NCBI GenBank assembly: GCA_019313735.1
Contig: JAFDAR010000160.1
Location: forward strand, 1-5,250
Reading direction: 5' to 3'
DNA: 5,250 nt
Origin: Deltaproteobacteria bacterium
GTDB lineage: Bacteria > Desulfobacterota > Syntrophia > Syntrophales > UBA2210
Position numbers and translations under genes: made by a program. How positions within the stretch are numbered: position 1 is the first letter of the stretch; each line of letters begins with the position of its first letter. Below, in pieces: positions 1-5,250 of this stretch. The notes beneath the pieces were generated by a model. That model had not been told where the DNA came from. It made no database searches and worked only from the letters and a program-made list of their open reading frames with translations.

Positions 1-1
1 T

Positions 2-496
2 GGCGGTGTGTCCATCAACCTTTCAGAGGGCCCGAATCTGACAGATGTGATTCAAATTGATATGGATTATATACTGGGGATAAAGGTGGTGCCGGCAGCA
101 GAATATTCCGCAGATCCGAAAACCCTGAATCTATTTCCGGCGATTTACGAAGGGATTACCGTCAATTTAGAAAATGATCCCCCCGAACCGCTGATTGAAG
201 GAGAAGGATATGACCTCACCGAGGATGAGCGGACAGCTTATTTAGTAGTAATACTCGATAAGGATGGTGACGGAGAACTCGATTTCGACAACGATGAGAT
301 TGAAGACAATGATGAGATTGGATATTATTGTAATCAGCCAACCGTAATTAACGAGGATACAACTATTGACATCATTGAATTTCTGGGTTTGGATGTGAGC
401 AACATCCCCGAATTAACTACATATCTCTATGGCACCTATTACATGCCCACTCCCATTCAAAGAATAACAAAGGGTGAAAATCTTGACGACGTCTAA
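2..496 (+). CDS. 3' part of an acidic protein with an EF-hand-like Asp-rich loop (5' end off window)
   Basis: The frame is open to the left edge (GGC GGT precede the first possible start, a GTG at 8), so this is most likely the C-terminal part of a longer protein; the GTG at 8 has no room for a ribosome site. It ends at TAA 494-496. I do not recognise the family. The visible ~164 residues are strongly acidic and contain a DxDxDG loop at 257-298 (DKDGDGELDFDNDE). This resembles an EF-hand or dockerin calcium loop, but position 12 is Asn rather than the usual Glu. A segment reading GYYCNQPTVINEDTTIDI follows; this 'D-rich loop, then GYY, then a short strand' pattern is typical of small beta-sandwich modules in bacterial surface or lipoproteins. 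An extracytoplasmic Ca-binding role is inference. No membrane segment or sorting signal is visible at the C-terminus. The gene converges on the aldolase gene. Confidence 0.7.
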   Translation, partial: GGVSINLSEGPNLTDVIQIDMDYILGIKVVPAAEYSADPKTLNLFPAIYEGITVNLENDPPEPLIEGEGYDLTEDERTAYLVVILDKDGDGELDFDNDEIEDNDEIGYYCNQPTVINEDTTIDIIEFLGLDVSNIPELTTYLYGTYYMPTPIQRITKGENLDDV

Positions 497-590
497 TTTT
501 GACTTTTTACGAGTGCATCATCGCTGGATTCGTAATAATTAATCTATCTATCGTAAGGCCTCTTCTTTGTGGTTAAAATTTTCGCCCTCC

Positions 591-612
591 TTGAACTTGA
601 ACAAAATTGAAC
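591..612. repeat. Three TTGAAC copies in the convergent gap
   Basis: TTGAAC occurs at 591-596, 597-602 (directly abutting) and 607-612, just beyond the 3' end of the aldolase gene. A fourth copy lies at 1572-1577 near the start of the same gene. The 126-bp gap 497-622 otherwise shows no strong GC hairpin followed by a T-run on either strand, so no intrinsic terminator can be called for either converging gene. The repeat may be chance in AT-rich DNA. Confidence 0.3.
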
Positions 613-622
613 ATTCTGCTTA

Positions 623-1540
623 TCAGGATTGATAGATTTTTAGAGCCTCTTCCACTTTTCTTGCGTCTACAGTAATGGCATAAACAGCATTACACATCTT
701 CACTGCTTCTTCCAAGGATTTCTGGTGAATATTTCTACCGGTAGCATTTCCTGAAGCGCCACTGATAAATATCTGATCGTAAAGCCGCTGCAAGAATGAT
801 TTCACATCTACGCTTGAACCACCTGCGCATACAACCTTTGTGCGGCCTGCGGCCAGAACAGCTTCCTTGAAAATTTCCTTTGATTCATATCCCTGCTTCT
901 CCGGGTAGTTCACCTTAACAAAATCACTGCCCATACATGAAGCAACTCCTGTGGCGCCTGCGATAAGGTGGGGATCTTTTTCGTCCACCACTGCCTTGCC
1001 ACGGGGATAAATCCATAGGACCGTTACTAACCCATGATGATGTGCATTATAAATTATTTGTGCTGCCTGACGCAACATATCAGCTTCATATTCGCTTCCC
1101 AAATAGATAGTGTAGCCAACTCCCAGTATCTTAAGACCACTGTTCTTCTGAAAATCCGCCACCTGTTTTACATCGATCCACTGATTGTTGAACGGATCAG
1201 ATTGAGATGTCTTCACAAGGTTGGTTTTTGAGTTCAATTTTATCAGATATGGGATATCAGGATAGTCCATTCCATATCTGGCAATAAGCCCGAGCTGTGT
1301 AGCAAAAACTCCTATATTCGCCCGGTCGGCAATCTTGAACAGATGCTCAGGGTTAGCGTCATCCAGGTGAATACCTTCACCGAAAAAGTCATTATTCAGG
1401 TGCTCCACTTTCTGGTCACCCGCAAAGAGCATCAATCGCCCACTTTCACGGGTTACTGTCAAATAATTCTCAATATAATCTTTTTGCGCATGTGAAGGGA
1501 CATCCATTGGCATCATCACATCCTTCTCTTTTGTACCCAT
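623..1540 (-). CDS. Class I fructose-bisphosphate aldolase family protein (DhnA/archaeal type)
   Basis: Complete 305-residue cytoplasmic TIM-barrel aldolase of the DeoC/FbaB-like family, which forms a Schiff base and needs no metal. Expected reaction: reversible cleavage of fructose 1,6-bisphosphate to glyceraldehyde 3-phosphate and dihydroxyacetone phosphate. Motifs seen: GDQKVEH at 41-47 (D42 fits the conserved active-site Asp), WIYPRG at 176-181, DFVKVNYP at 206-213 with the probable Schiff-base K209, and GASGNATGRNIHQ near 261-273, the phosphate-binding end of the barrel. The W-x-Y pair and the 31-residue step from Y178 to K209 equal the Trp144/Tyr146/Lys177 arrangement I recall for the Thermoproteus tenax enzyme. 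It is longer than the usual ~260-280 residues, with an N-terminal extension of about 20 residues. The start is fixed by a perfect AAGGAGGT six bases upstream, which beats the internal Met codons 9, 10 and 12. The related 2-amino-3,7-dideoxyheptulosonate synthases share these residues, so substrate is less certain than fold and chemistry. Confidence 0.88.
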   Translation of the reverse strand: MGTKEKDVMMPMDVPSHAQKDYIENYLTVTRESGRLMLFAGDQKVEHLNNDFFGEGIHLDDANPEHLFKIADRANIGVFATQLGLIARYGMDYPDIPYLIKLNSKTNLVKTSQSDPFNNQWIDVKQVADFQKNSGLKILGVGYTIYLGSEYEADMLRQAAQIIYNAHHHGLVTVLWIYPRGKAVVDEKDPHLIAGATGVASCMGSDFVKVNYPEKQGYESKEIFKEAVLAAGRTKVVCAGGSSVDVKSFLQRLYDQIFISGASGNATGRNIHQKSLEEAVKMCNAVYAITVDARKVEEALKIYQS

Positions 1541-1546
1541 CTCTTT

Positions 1547-1554
1547 ACCTCCTT
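1547..1554 (-). promoter_or_regulatory. Strong ribosome binding site of the aldolase gene
   Basis: On the minus strand this reads AAGGAGGT, a full match to the anti-Shine-Dalgarno core, with a 6-nt spacer to the ATG at 1540. It settles the start codon among several closely spaced Met codons and suggests a well-translated gene. Confidence 0.85.
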
Positions 1555-1577
1555 CTGTCTCAATATTGGAGTTGAAC

Positions 1578-1608
1578 TTTATACTCTATGGAATTTACAT
1601 TAACCCAA
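1578..1608 (-). promoter_or_regulatory. Possible weak promoter for the aldolase gene
   Basis: On the minus strand TTGGGT (1603-1608) is followed by TATAAA (1578-1583) with a 19-nt spacer, about 38 nt upstream of the ATG. The hexamers resemble sigma-70 elements, but the spacer is longer than the preferred 17. Tentative. Confidence 0.22.
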
Positions 1609-1638
1609 TTTCATTTAGAAATCCAGACCTCATCACAT

Positions 1639-1664
1639 AAAATCAGGCCGCTATGAATGATTTT
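1639..1664. repeat. Inverted repeat AAAATCA / TGATTTT in the divergent intergenic region
   Basis: A perfect 7-bp dyad, with arms 1639-1645 and 1658-1664 and a 12-nt centre, lies between the divergent aldolase and membrane-protein genes. It could be an operator for a dimeric regulator. The AT-rich arms make it a poor RNA terminator. Function is not known. Confidence 0.35.
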
Positions 1665-1679
1665 GTTGATTAATGCGCT

Positions 1680-1698
1680 TTTCCCCTAACATGGGAAA
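1680..1698. repeat. Inverted repeat TTTCCC / GGGAAA upstream of the protease cluster
   Basis: A perfect 6-bp dyad with a 7-nt centre (arms 1680-1685 and 1693-1698) sits just upstream of the best plus-strand promoter candidate, where an activator or repressor site would be expected. A short dyad like this can also arise by chance. Confidence 0.3.
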
Positions 1699-1702
1699 TA
1701 AC

Positions 1703-1730
1703 TTGATATTGATAATACACGGCAGATAAG
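1703..1730 (+). promoter_or_regulatory. Possible promoter for the membrane protein-M16-M16-M20 cluster
   Basis: TTGATA (1703-1708) and GATAAG (1725-1730), 16 nt apart, weakly resemble sigma-70 -35 and -10 elements. They lie 28 nt before the first ATG of the cluster. No better pair was found in this intergenic region, and the match is poor enough that the true promoter may be elsewhere. Confidence 0.22.
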
Positions 1731-1758
1731 CTATGGTGGTTGCGATTAGACAGAAGCA

Positions 1759-2004
1759 ATGAAAGACATGGAGCTGTTTTATATGAACGCATTTTTCTGG
1801 TGGATTTCCAAACTCTTTATAGGAATTGCCTCCCTGGTTCTTTTCATCAGGGGTATTGAAGTTCTGATCGGCTCGTACAGCCTGAATAACCCTGCCGAGT
1901 TTATCATGTATTTCTTTTCATCGAGTATGCTCATCCTTATGAGCGCGGTCGGCGTCATCTACAGTACCGTCAAAATATTTAAAAAAGTAAGGGAAAAACC
2001 CTGA
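1759..2004 (+). CDS. Small two-helix membrane protein, unknown function
   Basis: At most 81 residues; I do not recognise a family. There are two hydrophobic segments at about residues 12-30 (FFWWISKLFIGIASLVLFI) and 48-69 (rich in Phe, Met, Ser, Val), joined by a short loop with NNPAE, and the chain ends in a basic tail (KKVREK). This predicts an inner-membrane hairpin with both ends in the cytoplasm. No signal peptidase site is evident. The coordinates use the first ATG, which has no good Shine-Dalgarno. The ATG at 1783 (residue 9) has GGAG nine bases upstream and may be the real start, giving 73 residues. Its TGA overlaps the ATG of the M16 peptidase by one base (TGATG), so translation of the two is probably coupled. 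That linkage suggests a role tied to the protease pair, such as an accessory or assembly factor, but this is inference from position only. Confidence 0.75.
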   Translation: MKDMELFYMNAFFWWISKLFIGIASLVLFIRGIEVLIGSYSLNNPAEFIMYFFSSSMLILMSAVGVIYSTVKIFKKVREKP

Positions 2005-3524
2005 TGACCTCTGGAAAAAATCTTCGTCATATCCTCATTGGATCTCTTGCCATCACCTGCCTTGTGTCTTTTTTCTTATGTATTACTTTAAGGCCATGTT
2101 CCGCGTATGATCTAAAGAACAAGGTGAAGGAATTCACACTCAGGAACGGCCTCAAGGTGCTGATAGTCGAGAGACACGCGAGTCCGACCGTCTCTCTGTA
2201 TATAAGCCATAAGACAGGTGCGGTAGATGAAGAAGATAGTCACACGGGTACCGCGCACATTCTGGAACATATGATGTTCAAGGGCACCGAGACTATCGGA
2301 ACAAGGAATTTTAAAGAGGAAAAGCGCATTCTCCCGAAGATTCATGATGTGGGCAACGCCCTCGATACTGAGCTGATGAAAGGAGAAGACGCTGGCGAGC
2401 AGAAAATAGAGGGTCTGCGCAAACAGCTTGAGACCCTTCAGCGAGAGGCCGGAAGATGGAGCATCCCTGGCGAGATAGACCGGCTGTACACAGAAAAGGG
2501 AGGCGGGGATCTTAATGCCTTTACAGGACAGGATCTCACAACCTATCATGTAAGCCTACCCTCTAACAGAATAGAACTGTGGGCAAGAATAGAGTCCGAC
2601 AGGATGGCCCACCCTGTCTTTCGCGAGTTCTATTCTGAGCGCGACGTGGTCATGCAGGAACGCAAGCAGACGGTGGAGTCAAATCCAGAGAGAAGGCTTA
2701 TGGAACAGTTTCTGGCCGCGGCCTTCATAGTTCACCCATACAGAAGGCCGGTGCTTGGATGGACGCCCGATATGCGTTTTTTGAACATCGATTACACAAA
2801 GGAATTTTTCAGGACTTATTATGCCCCCAATAACACAATCATAGCCATTGTGGGAGATGTATCGCCGAACAACACAATGAAAATCATAAAACACTATTTC
2901 GGAAGGATACCCTCTCAGAAAATTCCGGTAAGACGCGTTACAAAGGAACCGGTACAGAGTGGTGAAAGGCGGGTGAAACTGGTTGCCGATGCCTCCCCGA
3001 GACTCATTACAGGTTATCATAAGCCTACCCTTCCCTCTTTTGATGACTGCGTCTTCGATGTTATCGACACAATTCTCTCAGGAGGAAGGGCATCAAGACT
3101 TTTCAAGGCACTGGTTGAAAAGGGTATCGCCGTGGACGTGAATACCACAAACGGGTTCCCAGGCGCCAGATACCCCAATCTCTTTGTCATAGTTGCCCAG
3201 CCCGTCTCGCCACACACCTGTGGCGAACTGGAAGAGATAATTTATAAAGAACTGGACATACTGAAAAAAAAGCCGGTCAAATCTGAAGAACTTGAAAAGG
3301 CAAAGAATCAGTTGAAGGCCGACCTTTTGAGGAGTATTTCCACAAATTCGGGTCTCGCCGGTATGCTCTCCTATTATGGAGCCGTGGCGGGAAGCTGGCA
3401 ATATATCACGAAATTTCCTGATCTTCTTGAAAGGGTTACACCGGAAGATATCATGAAGGTTGCGGAAAAATACCTTGAGCCCCGGAACAGAACTGTTGCC
3501 GAGCTGGTGAGGAAAGAGAATTAA
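2004..3524 (+). CDS. Secreted M16 (insulinase/processing-peptidase family) zinc protease, catalytic subunit
   Basis: 506 residues, full length for the ~500-residue bacterial M16B proteins. The N-terminus is a Sec signal peptide: basic MTSGKNLRH, hydrophobic core ~10-29, likely cleavage after CSA (residue 34); C32 is not in a proper lipobox. The inverted zinc motif H85-I-L-E88-H89 is intact: H85 and H89 bind zinc and E88 activates water. The distal ligand is probably E219 in ERDVVMQER (212-220). The family signatures LNAFTGQDLTTYHVSLP (170-186), HPYRRPVLGW (244-253) and YYAPNN (272-277) are present. A charged, probably helical insertion at about residues 103-160 lies between HxxEH and the distal Glu. 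In the C-terminal half, SRLFKALVEKGIAV (364-377) aligns with the usual Arg/Tyr substrate-binding region, but both positions hold aliphatic residues, implying need of a partner. The partner is most likely the next gene. The start overlaps the upstream stop and has a weak TAAGGG 10 nt before it. Substrate is unknown; periplasmic polypeptides are likely. Confidence 0.92.
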   Translation: MTSGKNLRHILIGSLAITCLVSFFLCITLRPCSAYDLKNKVKEFTLRNGLKVLIVERHASPTVSLYISHKTGAVDEEDSHTGTAHILEHMMFKGTETIGTRNFKEEKRILPKIHDVGNALDTELMKGEDAGEQKIEGLRKQLETLQREAGRWSIPGEIDRLYTEKGGGDLNAFTGQDLTTYHVSLPSNRIELWARIESDRMAHPVFREFYSERDVVMQERKQTVESNPERRLMEQFLAAAFIVHPYRRPVLGWTPDMRFLNIDYTKEFFRTYYAPNNTIIAIVGDVSPNNTMKIIKHYFGRIPSQKIPVRRVTKEPVQSGERRVKLVADASPRLITGYHKPTLPSFDDCVFDVIDTILSGGRASRLFKALVEKGIAVDVNTTNGFPGARYPNLFVIVAQPVSPHTCGELEEIIYKELDILKKKPVKSEELEKAKNQLKADLLRSISTNSGLAGMLSYYGAVAGSWQYITKFPDLLERVTPEDIMKVAEKYLEPRNRTVAELVRKEN

Positions 3525-3542
3525 GGGGACATAAACTTAATC

Positions 3543-3548
3543 AGGAGG
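3543..3548 (+). promoter_or_regulatory. Ribosome binding site of the second M16 gene, with a long spacer
   Basis: AGGAGG is a strong Shine-Dalgarno core, but lies 14 nt from the ATG at 3563, longer than the usual 5-10. No in-frame ATG, GTG or TTG lies closer to it, and the Met at 3563 begins a complete lipoprotein signal peptide, so that start stands despite the spacing. Confidence 0.6.
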
Positions 3549-3562
3549 CTATACAAAGAACC

Positions 3563-5020
3563 ATGGAGATACGAAGGCAGAAAATAATTAAGTATTGGGT
3601 CCCCTTAATTCTCTTAATCCTCACACTTATTCTCCTGTCCTCATGCGCATGGCACGGCACACCGGTAACCGATCCGGATGATATCGTGTATGCTCCACTT
3701 CGTTTCGAACCCCCGGAAGCACAAAGGGTAAAACTTGAAAATGGCATCATACTCTATATGCTGGAGGATCACGAGATCCCCCTGGTGAACATATCCGCCG
3801 TTATAAGAATGGGATCCTTCTATGATCCGCCCGGAAAGGAAGGGCTGGCGAAGATCACTGGGACCGTGATGCGCACGGGGGGAACAAAATCCATGACGGG
3901 CAATCAGATAGATGAGGAGCTGGATTTTATCGCCGGGAAGATAGCTGTGTCTGTGGGAACGGATTCCTGCACCCTGTCCATGTCCGTCCTTGAAAAAGAT
4001 ATAGATAAGGGGCTGCAAATATTTTCCGATATTCTCACAAACCCTGTTTTTTCTGAGGAAAGGATAGAAACTGCAAAAATCCTCGAGATAGAAACCCTCG
4101 AAAGAATATCCGACAACCCGCAGAAAATCGCGTTCAGGGAATTTCGCCGCCTGATATACCATGGTGACCCGAGGGGAAGACTCTCCTCCGTCGAATCCAT
4201 AGGAAAAATAGAGAGAGACGATCTGCTGGAGTTTTATAAACGTTTCTTCCGACCAGGCAACATGATGATAGCCCTGTCGGGGGACATAGAAGAAAAGGAT
4301 GCGGAGAGAAAGATAAAGAACAGTCTTGGGAAATGGAACATCCCCGGAGGTCCGGAAGTGTCCCCTCCCCCTCCGGCTTGTGCGGGGGCTTCACTGAATT
4401 ACATCTACAAAGACACGCCACAGTCTGTTATCATTATAGGACAGCCGGCGCCCGGCAAGGAAAGTCCCGGCTATTACGCCTTTGAAATCCTTGACTTTAT
4501 CACAGGGAGCGGCGGTTTTCGTTCACGCATATTCGCCGAGGTGAGAAACAGACTGGGGCTCGCCTACAGTGCCGGGAGTTTCTATTCTCCTCGTACAGAA
4601 TATGGCGTTTTCGGCGCTTACGCCATGGCAAAGGGCTCCTCCACTGTTGACGCCCTGTCCGCAATGACAAAAATCCTGGACAACGTGAGAGACGAAGGTG
4701 TGGAGCCCGGCGGAGAGCTTGACTGGGCAAAGGAATCCATCATAAATAATTTTATCTTTTCTTTTGCCGAACCAAGCCAGATAGTTACGCGTCAGATGAT
4801 GCTGGAGTTCGACGGCCTCCCGGATAACTTCCTGACAACCTACAAAGACAACATAGAAATGGTGAATTTGAATGATTTAAAATATGTCGCAACGCGTTAT
4901 CTCTCCGGGGAAAGCAGGATCGTACTTGTCCTCGGCAATAAAGATAAATTCAGCAAGCCGCTCTCTTTGTTCGGAGATTTTCACAGGGAGATAAACGGCA
5001 CAGAAAATCAGGAGCATTAA
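3563..5020 (+). CDS. M16-family lipoprotein lacking the HxxEH zinc site (Arg/Tyr partner subunit)
   Basis: 485 residues. The N-terminus is a lipoprotein signal: basic MEIRRQKIIKY, a Leu/Ile-rich core, then lipobox L25-S-S-C28. Residue +2 is Ala, so the lipidated protein should go to the outer membrane. The M16 N-domain follows (about 50-260), but GLAKITGTVMRTGGT (94-108) replaces GxAHxxEHMxFKGT: K97, G100 and T101 stand where His, Glu and His should be, so it cannot bind catalytic zinc in the normal way. A Pro-rich hinge (about 261-275, including four consecutive Pro) leads to the C-domain, where GSGGFRSRIF is followed by R328-NRLGLA-Y335, the R-x6-Y pair that binds substrate in M16 enzymes. 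This pattern matches MPP-alpha-like partners and the two-gene M16B heterodimers described in Sphingomonas sp. A1. It is therefore read as the non-zinc subunit paired with the upstream protease. A solo chaperone or binding role is the alternative. It is 38 nt downstream of its partner and 3 nt before the M20 gene. Confidence 0.9.
   Translation: MEIRRQKIIKYWVPLILLILTLILLSSCAWHGTPVTDPDDIVYAPLRFEPPEAQRVKLENGIILYMLEDHEIPLVNISAVIRMGSFYDPPGKEGLAKITGTVMRTGGTKSMTGNQIDEELDFIAGKIAVSVGTDSCTLSMSVLEKDIDKGLQIFSDILTNPVFSEERIETAKILEIETLERISDNPQKIAFREFRRLIYHGDPRGRLSSVESIGKIERDDLLEFYKRFFRPGNMMIALSGDIEEKDAERKIKNSLGKWNIPGGPEVSPPPPACAGASLNYIYKDTPQSVIIIGQPAPGKESPGYYAFEILDFITGSGGFRSRIFAEVRNRLGLAYSAGSFYSPRTEYGVFGAYAMAKGSSTVDALSAMTKILDNVRDEGVEPGGELDWAKESIINNFIFSFAEPSQIVTRQMMLEFDGLPDNFLTTYKDNIEMVNLNDLKYVATRYLSGESRIVLVLGNKDKFSKPLSLFGDFHREINGTENQEH
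5010..5014 (+). promoter_or_regulatory. Ribosome binding site of the M20 gene inside the upstream coding end
   Basis: AGGAG lies within the last codons of the M16 lipoprotein gene, 9 nt before the ATG at 5024. It fixes the start of the next gene and shows that both are read from one transcript. Confidence 0.65.
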
Positions 5021-5023
5021 GTA

Positions 5024-5250
5024 ATGACAGACGTGGATATTATCAAAAAGATCGAAAAAAGGATCGACTCATACGAAAATGACACGATAGCGCTGCAGAT
5101 CGCCCTTACAGCCATACCGGCGCTGGCACCGGAGAATGGCGGAGATGGTGAATACGAGAAGGCCCGCTATCTCATGGAGTATCTCAACGATATGAAATTT
5201 GACAGCATCAGCAGGTTTGACGCGCCGGATGACAGGGTTTCTTCCAACTG
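5024..5250 (+). CDS. N-terminal part of an M20-family metallopeptidase (ArgE/DapE-like), cut by the right edge
   Basis: The 75 visible codons begin MTDVDIIKKIEKRIDSYEND and stay open to the window end. The segment LQIALTAIPALAPENGGDGEYEKARYL, then a short helix and FDAPDDRV, matches how M20 metallo-hydrolases begin as I recall them: helix, 'L-x-x-I-P-A-L-x-P-E-N-G-G' substrate-entry loop, then helix. Members are cytoplasmic two-metal amidohydrolases of about 400 residues that cleave dipeptides, acyl-amino acids or the ends of peptides. The metal ligands (HxD, the Asp bridge, Glu-Glu and the distal His) would lie beyond the edge, so activity cannot be confirmed here. There is no signal peptide. 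It starts 3 nt after the M16 lipoprotein stop with its own AGGAG, so it is co-transcribed. A role in finishing digestion of peptides from the M16 pair is plausible inference; an amino-acid biosynthetic deacylase is the alternative. Confidence 0.75.
   Translation, partial: MTDVDIIKKIEKRIDSYENDTIALQIALTAIPALAPENGGDGEYEKARYLMEYLNDMKFDSISRFDAPDDRVSSN

Noticed and set aside
477..500. AAAAT ... ATTTT inverted repeat around the stop of the left-hand gene, considered as a terminator
   Set aside because: The arms are only five A/T pairs around an unpaired 14-nt loop, which is too weak for an intrinsic terminator.
1034..1231. 65-codon plus-strand reading frame
   Set aside because: It lies wholly inside the well-supported aldolase gene on the other strand, has no family resemblance and no convincing ribosome site.
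2091..2106. Cys32 of the first M16 protein, considered as a lipoprotein cysteine
   Set aside because: The preceding residues are L-R-P, which do not fit the lipobox; cleavage after CSA by signal peptidase I fits better.
2112..3401. Several 66-145-codon minus-strand reading frames
   Set aside because: They are antisense to the M16 protease, whose motifs are intact throughout. Their translations are Cys/Arg/Ser-rich without domain features, as expected of shadow frames.
3541..4730. Minus-strand reading frames of 69-173 codons and a 76-codon plus-strand frame at 4500-4730
   Set aside because: All overlap the M16 lipoprotein gene, which is continuous with clear family signatures. The alternative products look like frame shadows.
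1759..5020. RiPP maturation cluster, with the small protein as precursor and the M16 pair as leader protease
   Set aside because: The small protein has two membrane helices and no leader/core layout, and no modifying enzyme or exporter is in view. The secreted and lipid-anchored M16 proteins are also in the wrong compartment.
3563..5020. Second M16 gene read as a decaying pseudogene because HxxEH is missing
   Set aside because: The frame is intact from lipobox to C-terminus and the Arg/Tyr pair is kept, which fits a selected partner subunit rather than decay.

Overview
This is a bacterial protein-coding window. The likely source is a Gram-negative with an outer membrane, because one gene encodes an outer-membrane-type lipoprotein and another a classical secreted protein. 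The gene set and protein style (paired ~500-residue M16 peptidases followed by an M20 peptidase, and an archaeal/DhnA-type class I aldolase) remind me of Desulfobacterota ('deltaproteobacteria') or nearby anaerobic lineages. This taxonomic guess is inference from memory, not something the sequence proves. No tRNA, rRNA, CRISPR array, transposase or phage gene was seen.

Layout. (1) 1-496, plus strand: the 3' end of a gene cut by the left edge, encoding an acidic protein with an EF-hand-like Asp-rich loop. (2) 497-622: a short convergent gap with three TTGAAC copies and no convincing terminator. (3) 623-1540, minus strand: a complete class I (Schiff-base) aldolase of the fructose-bisphosphate aldolase type, with a perfect Shine-Dalgarno. 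(4) 1541-1758: a divergent intergenic region with two inverted repeats and weak promoter-like hexamers facing both ways. (5) 1759-5250, plus strand: a tight four-gene cluster. It holds a small two-helix membrane protein, a secreted M16 peptidase with an intact HxxEH zinc site (overlapping by 1 nt), a second M16 protein that is a lipoprotein without HxxEH (38-nt gap), and the start of an M20-family metallopeptidase (3-nt gap), cut by the right edge.

How the genes fit together. The two M16 proteins look like the two halves of one heterodimeric protease. The first carries the zinc site but has hydrophobic residues where the C-terminal Arg/Tyr substrate-binding pair should be. The second has lost the zinc site but keeps a correctly spaced Arg/Tyr pair (R328, Y335). 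The first would be exported to the periplasm and the second tethered to the outer membrane by its lipid anchor, so the assembled protease probably sits at the periplasmic face of the envelope. The M20 protein, for which no export signal is visible, could finish the breakdown of resulting peptides in the cytoplasm. That pathway is inference; the complementary active-site residues are seen directly. The aldolase and the left-hand partial gene appear functionally unrelated to the protease cluster.
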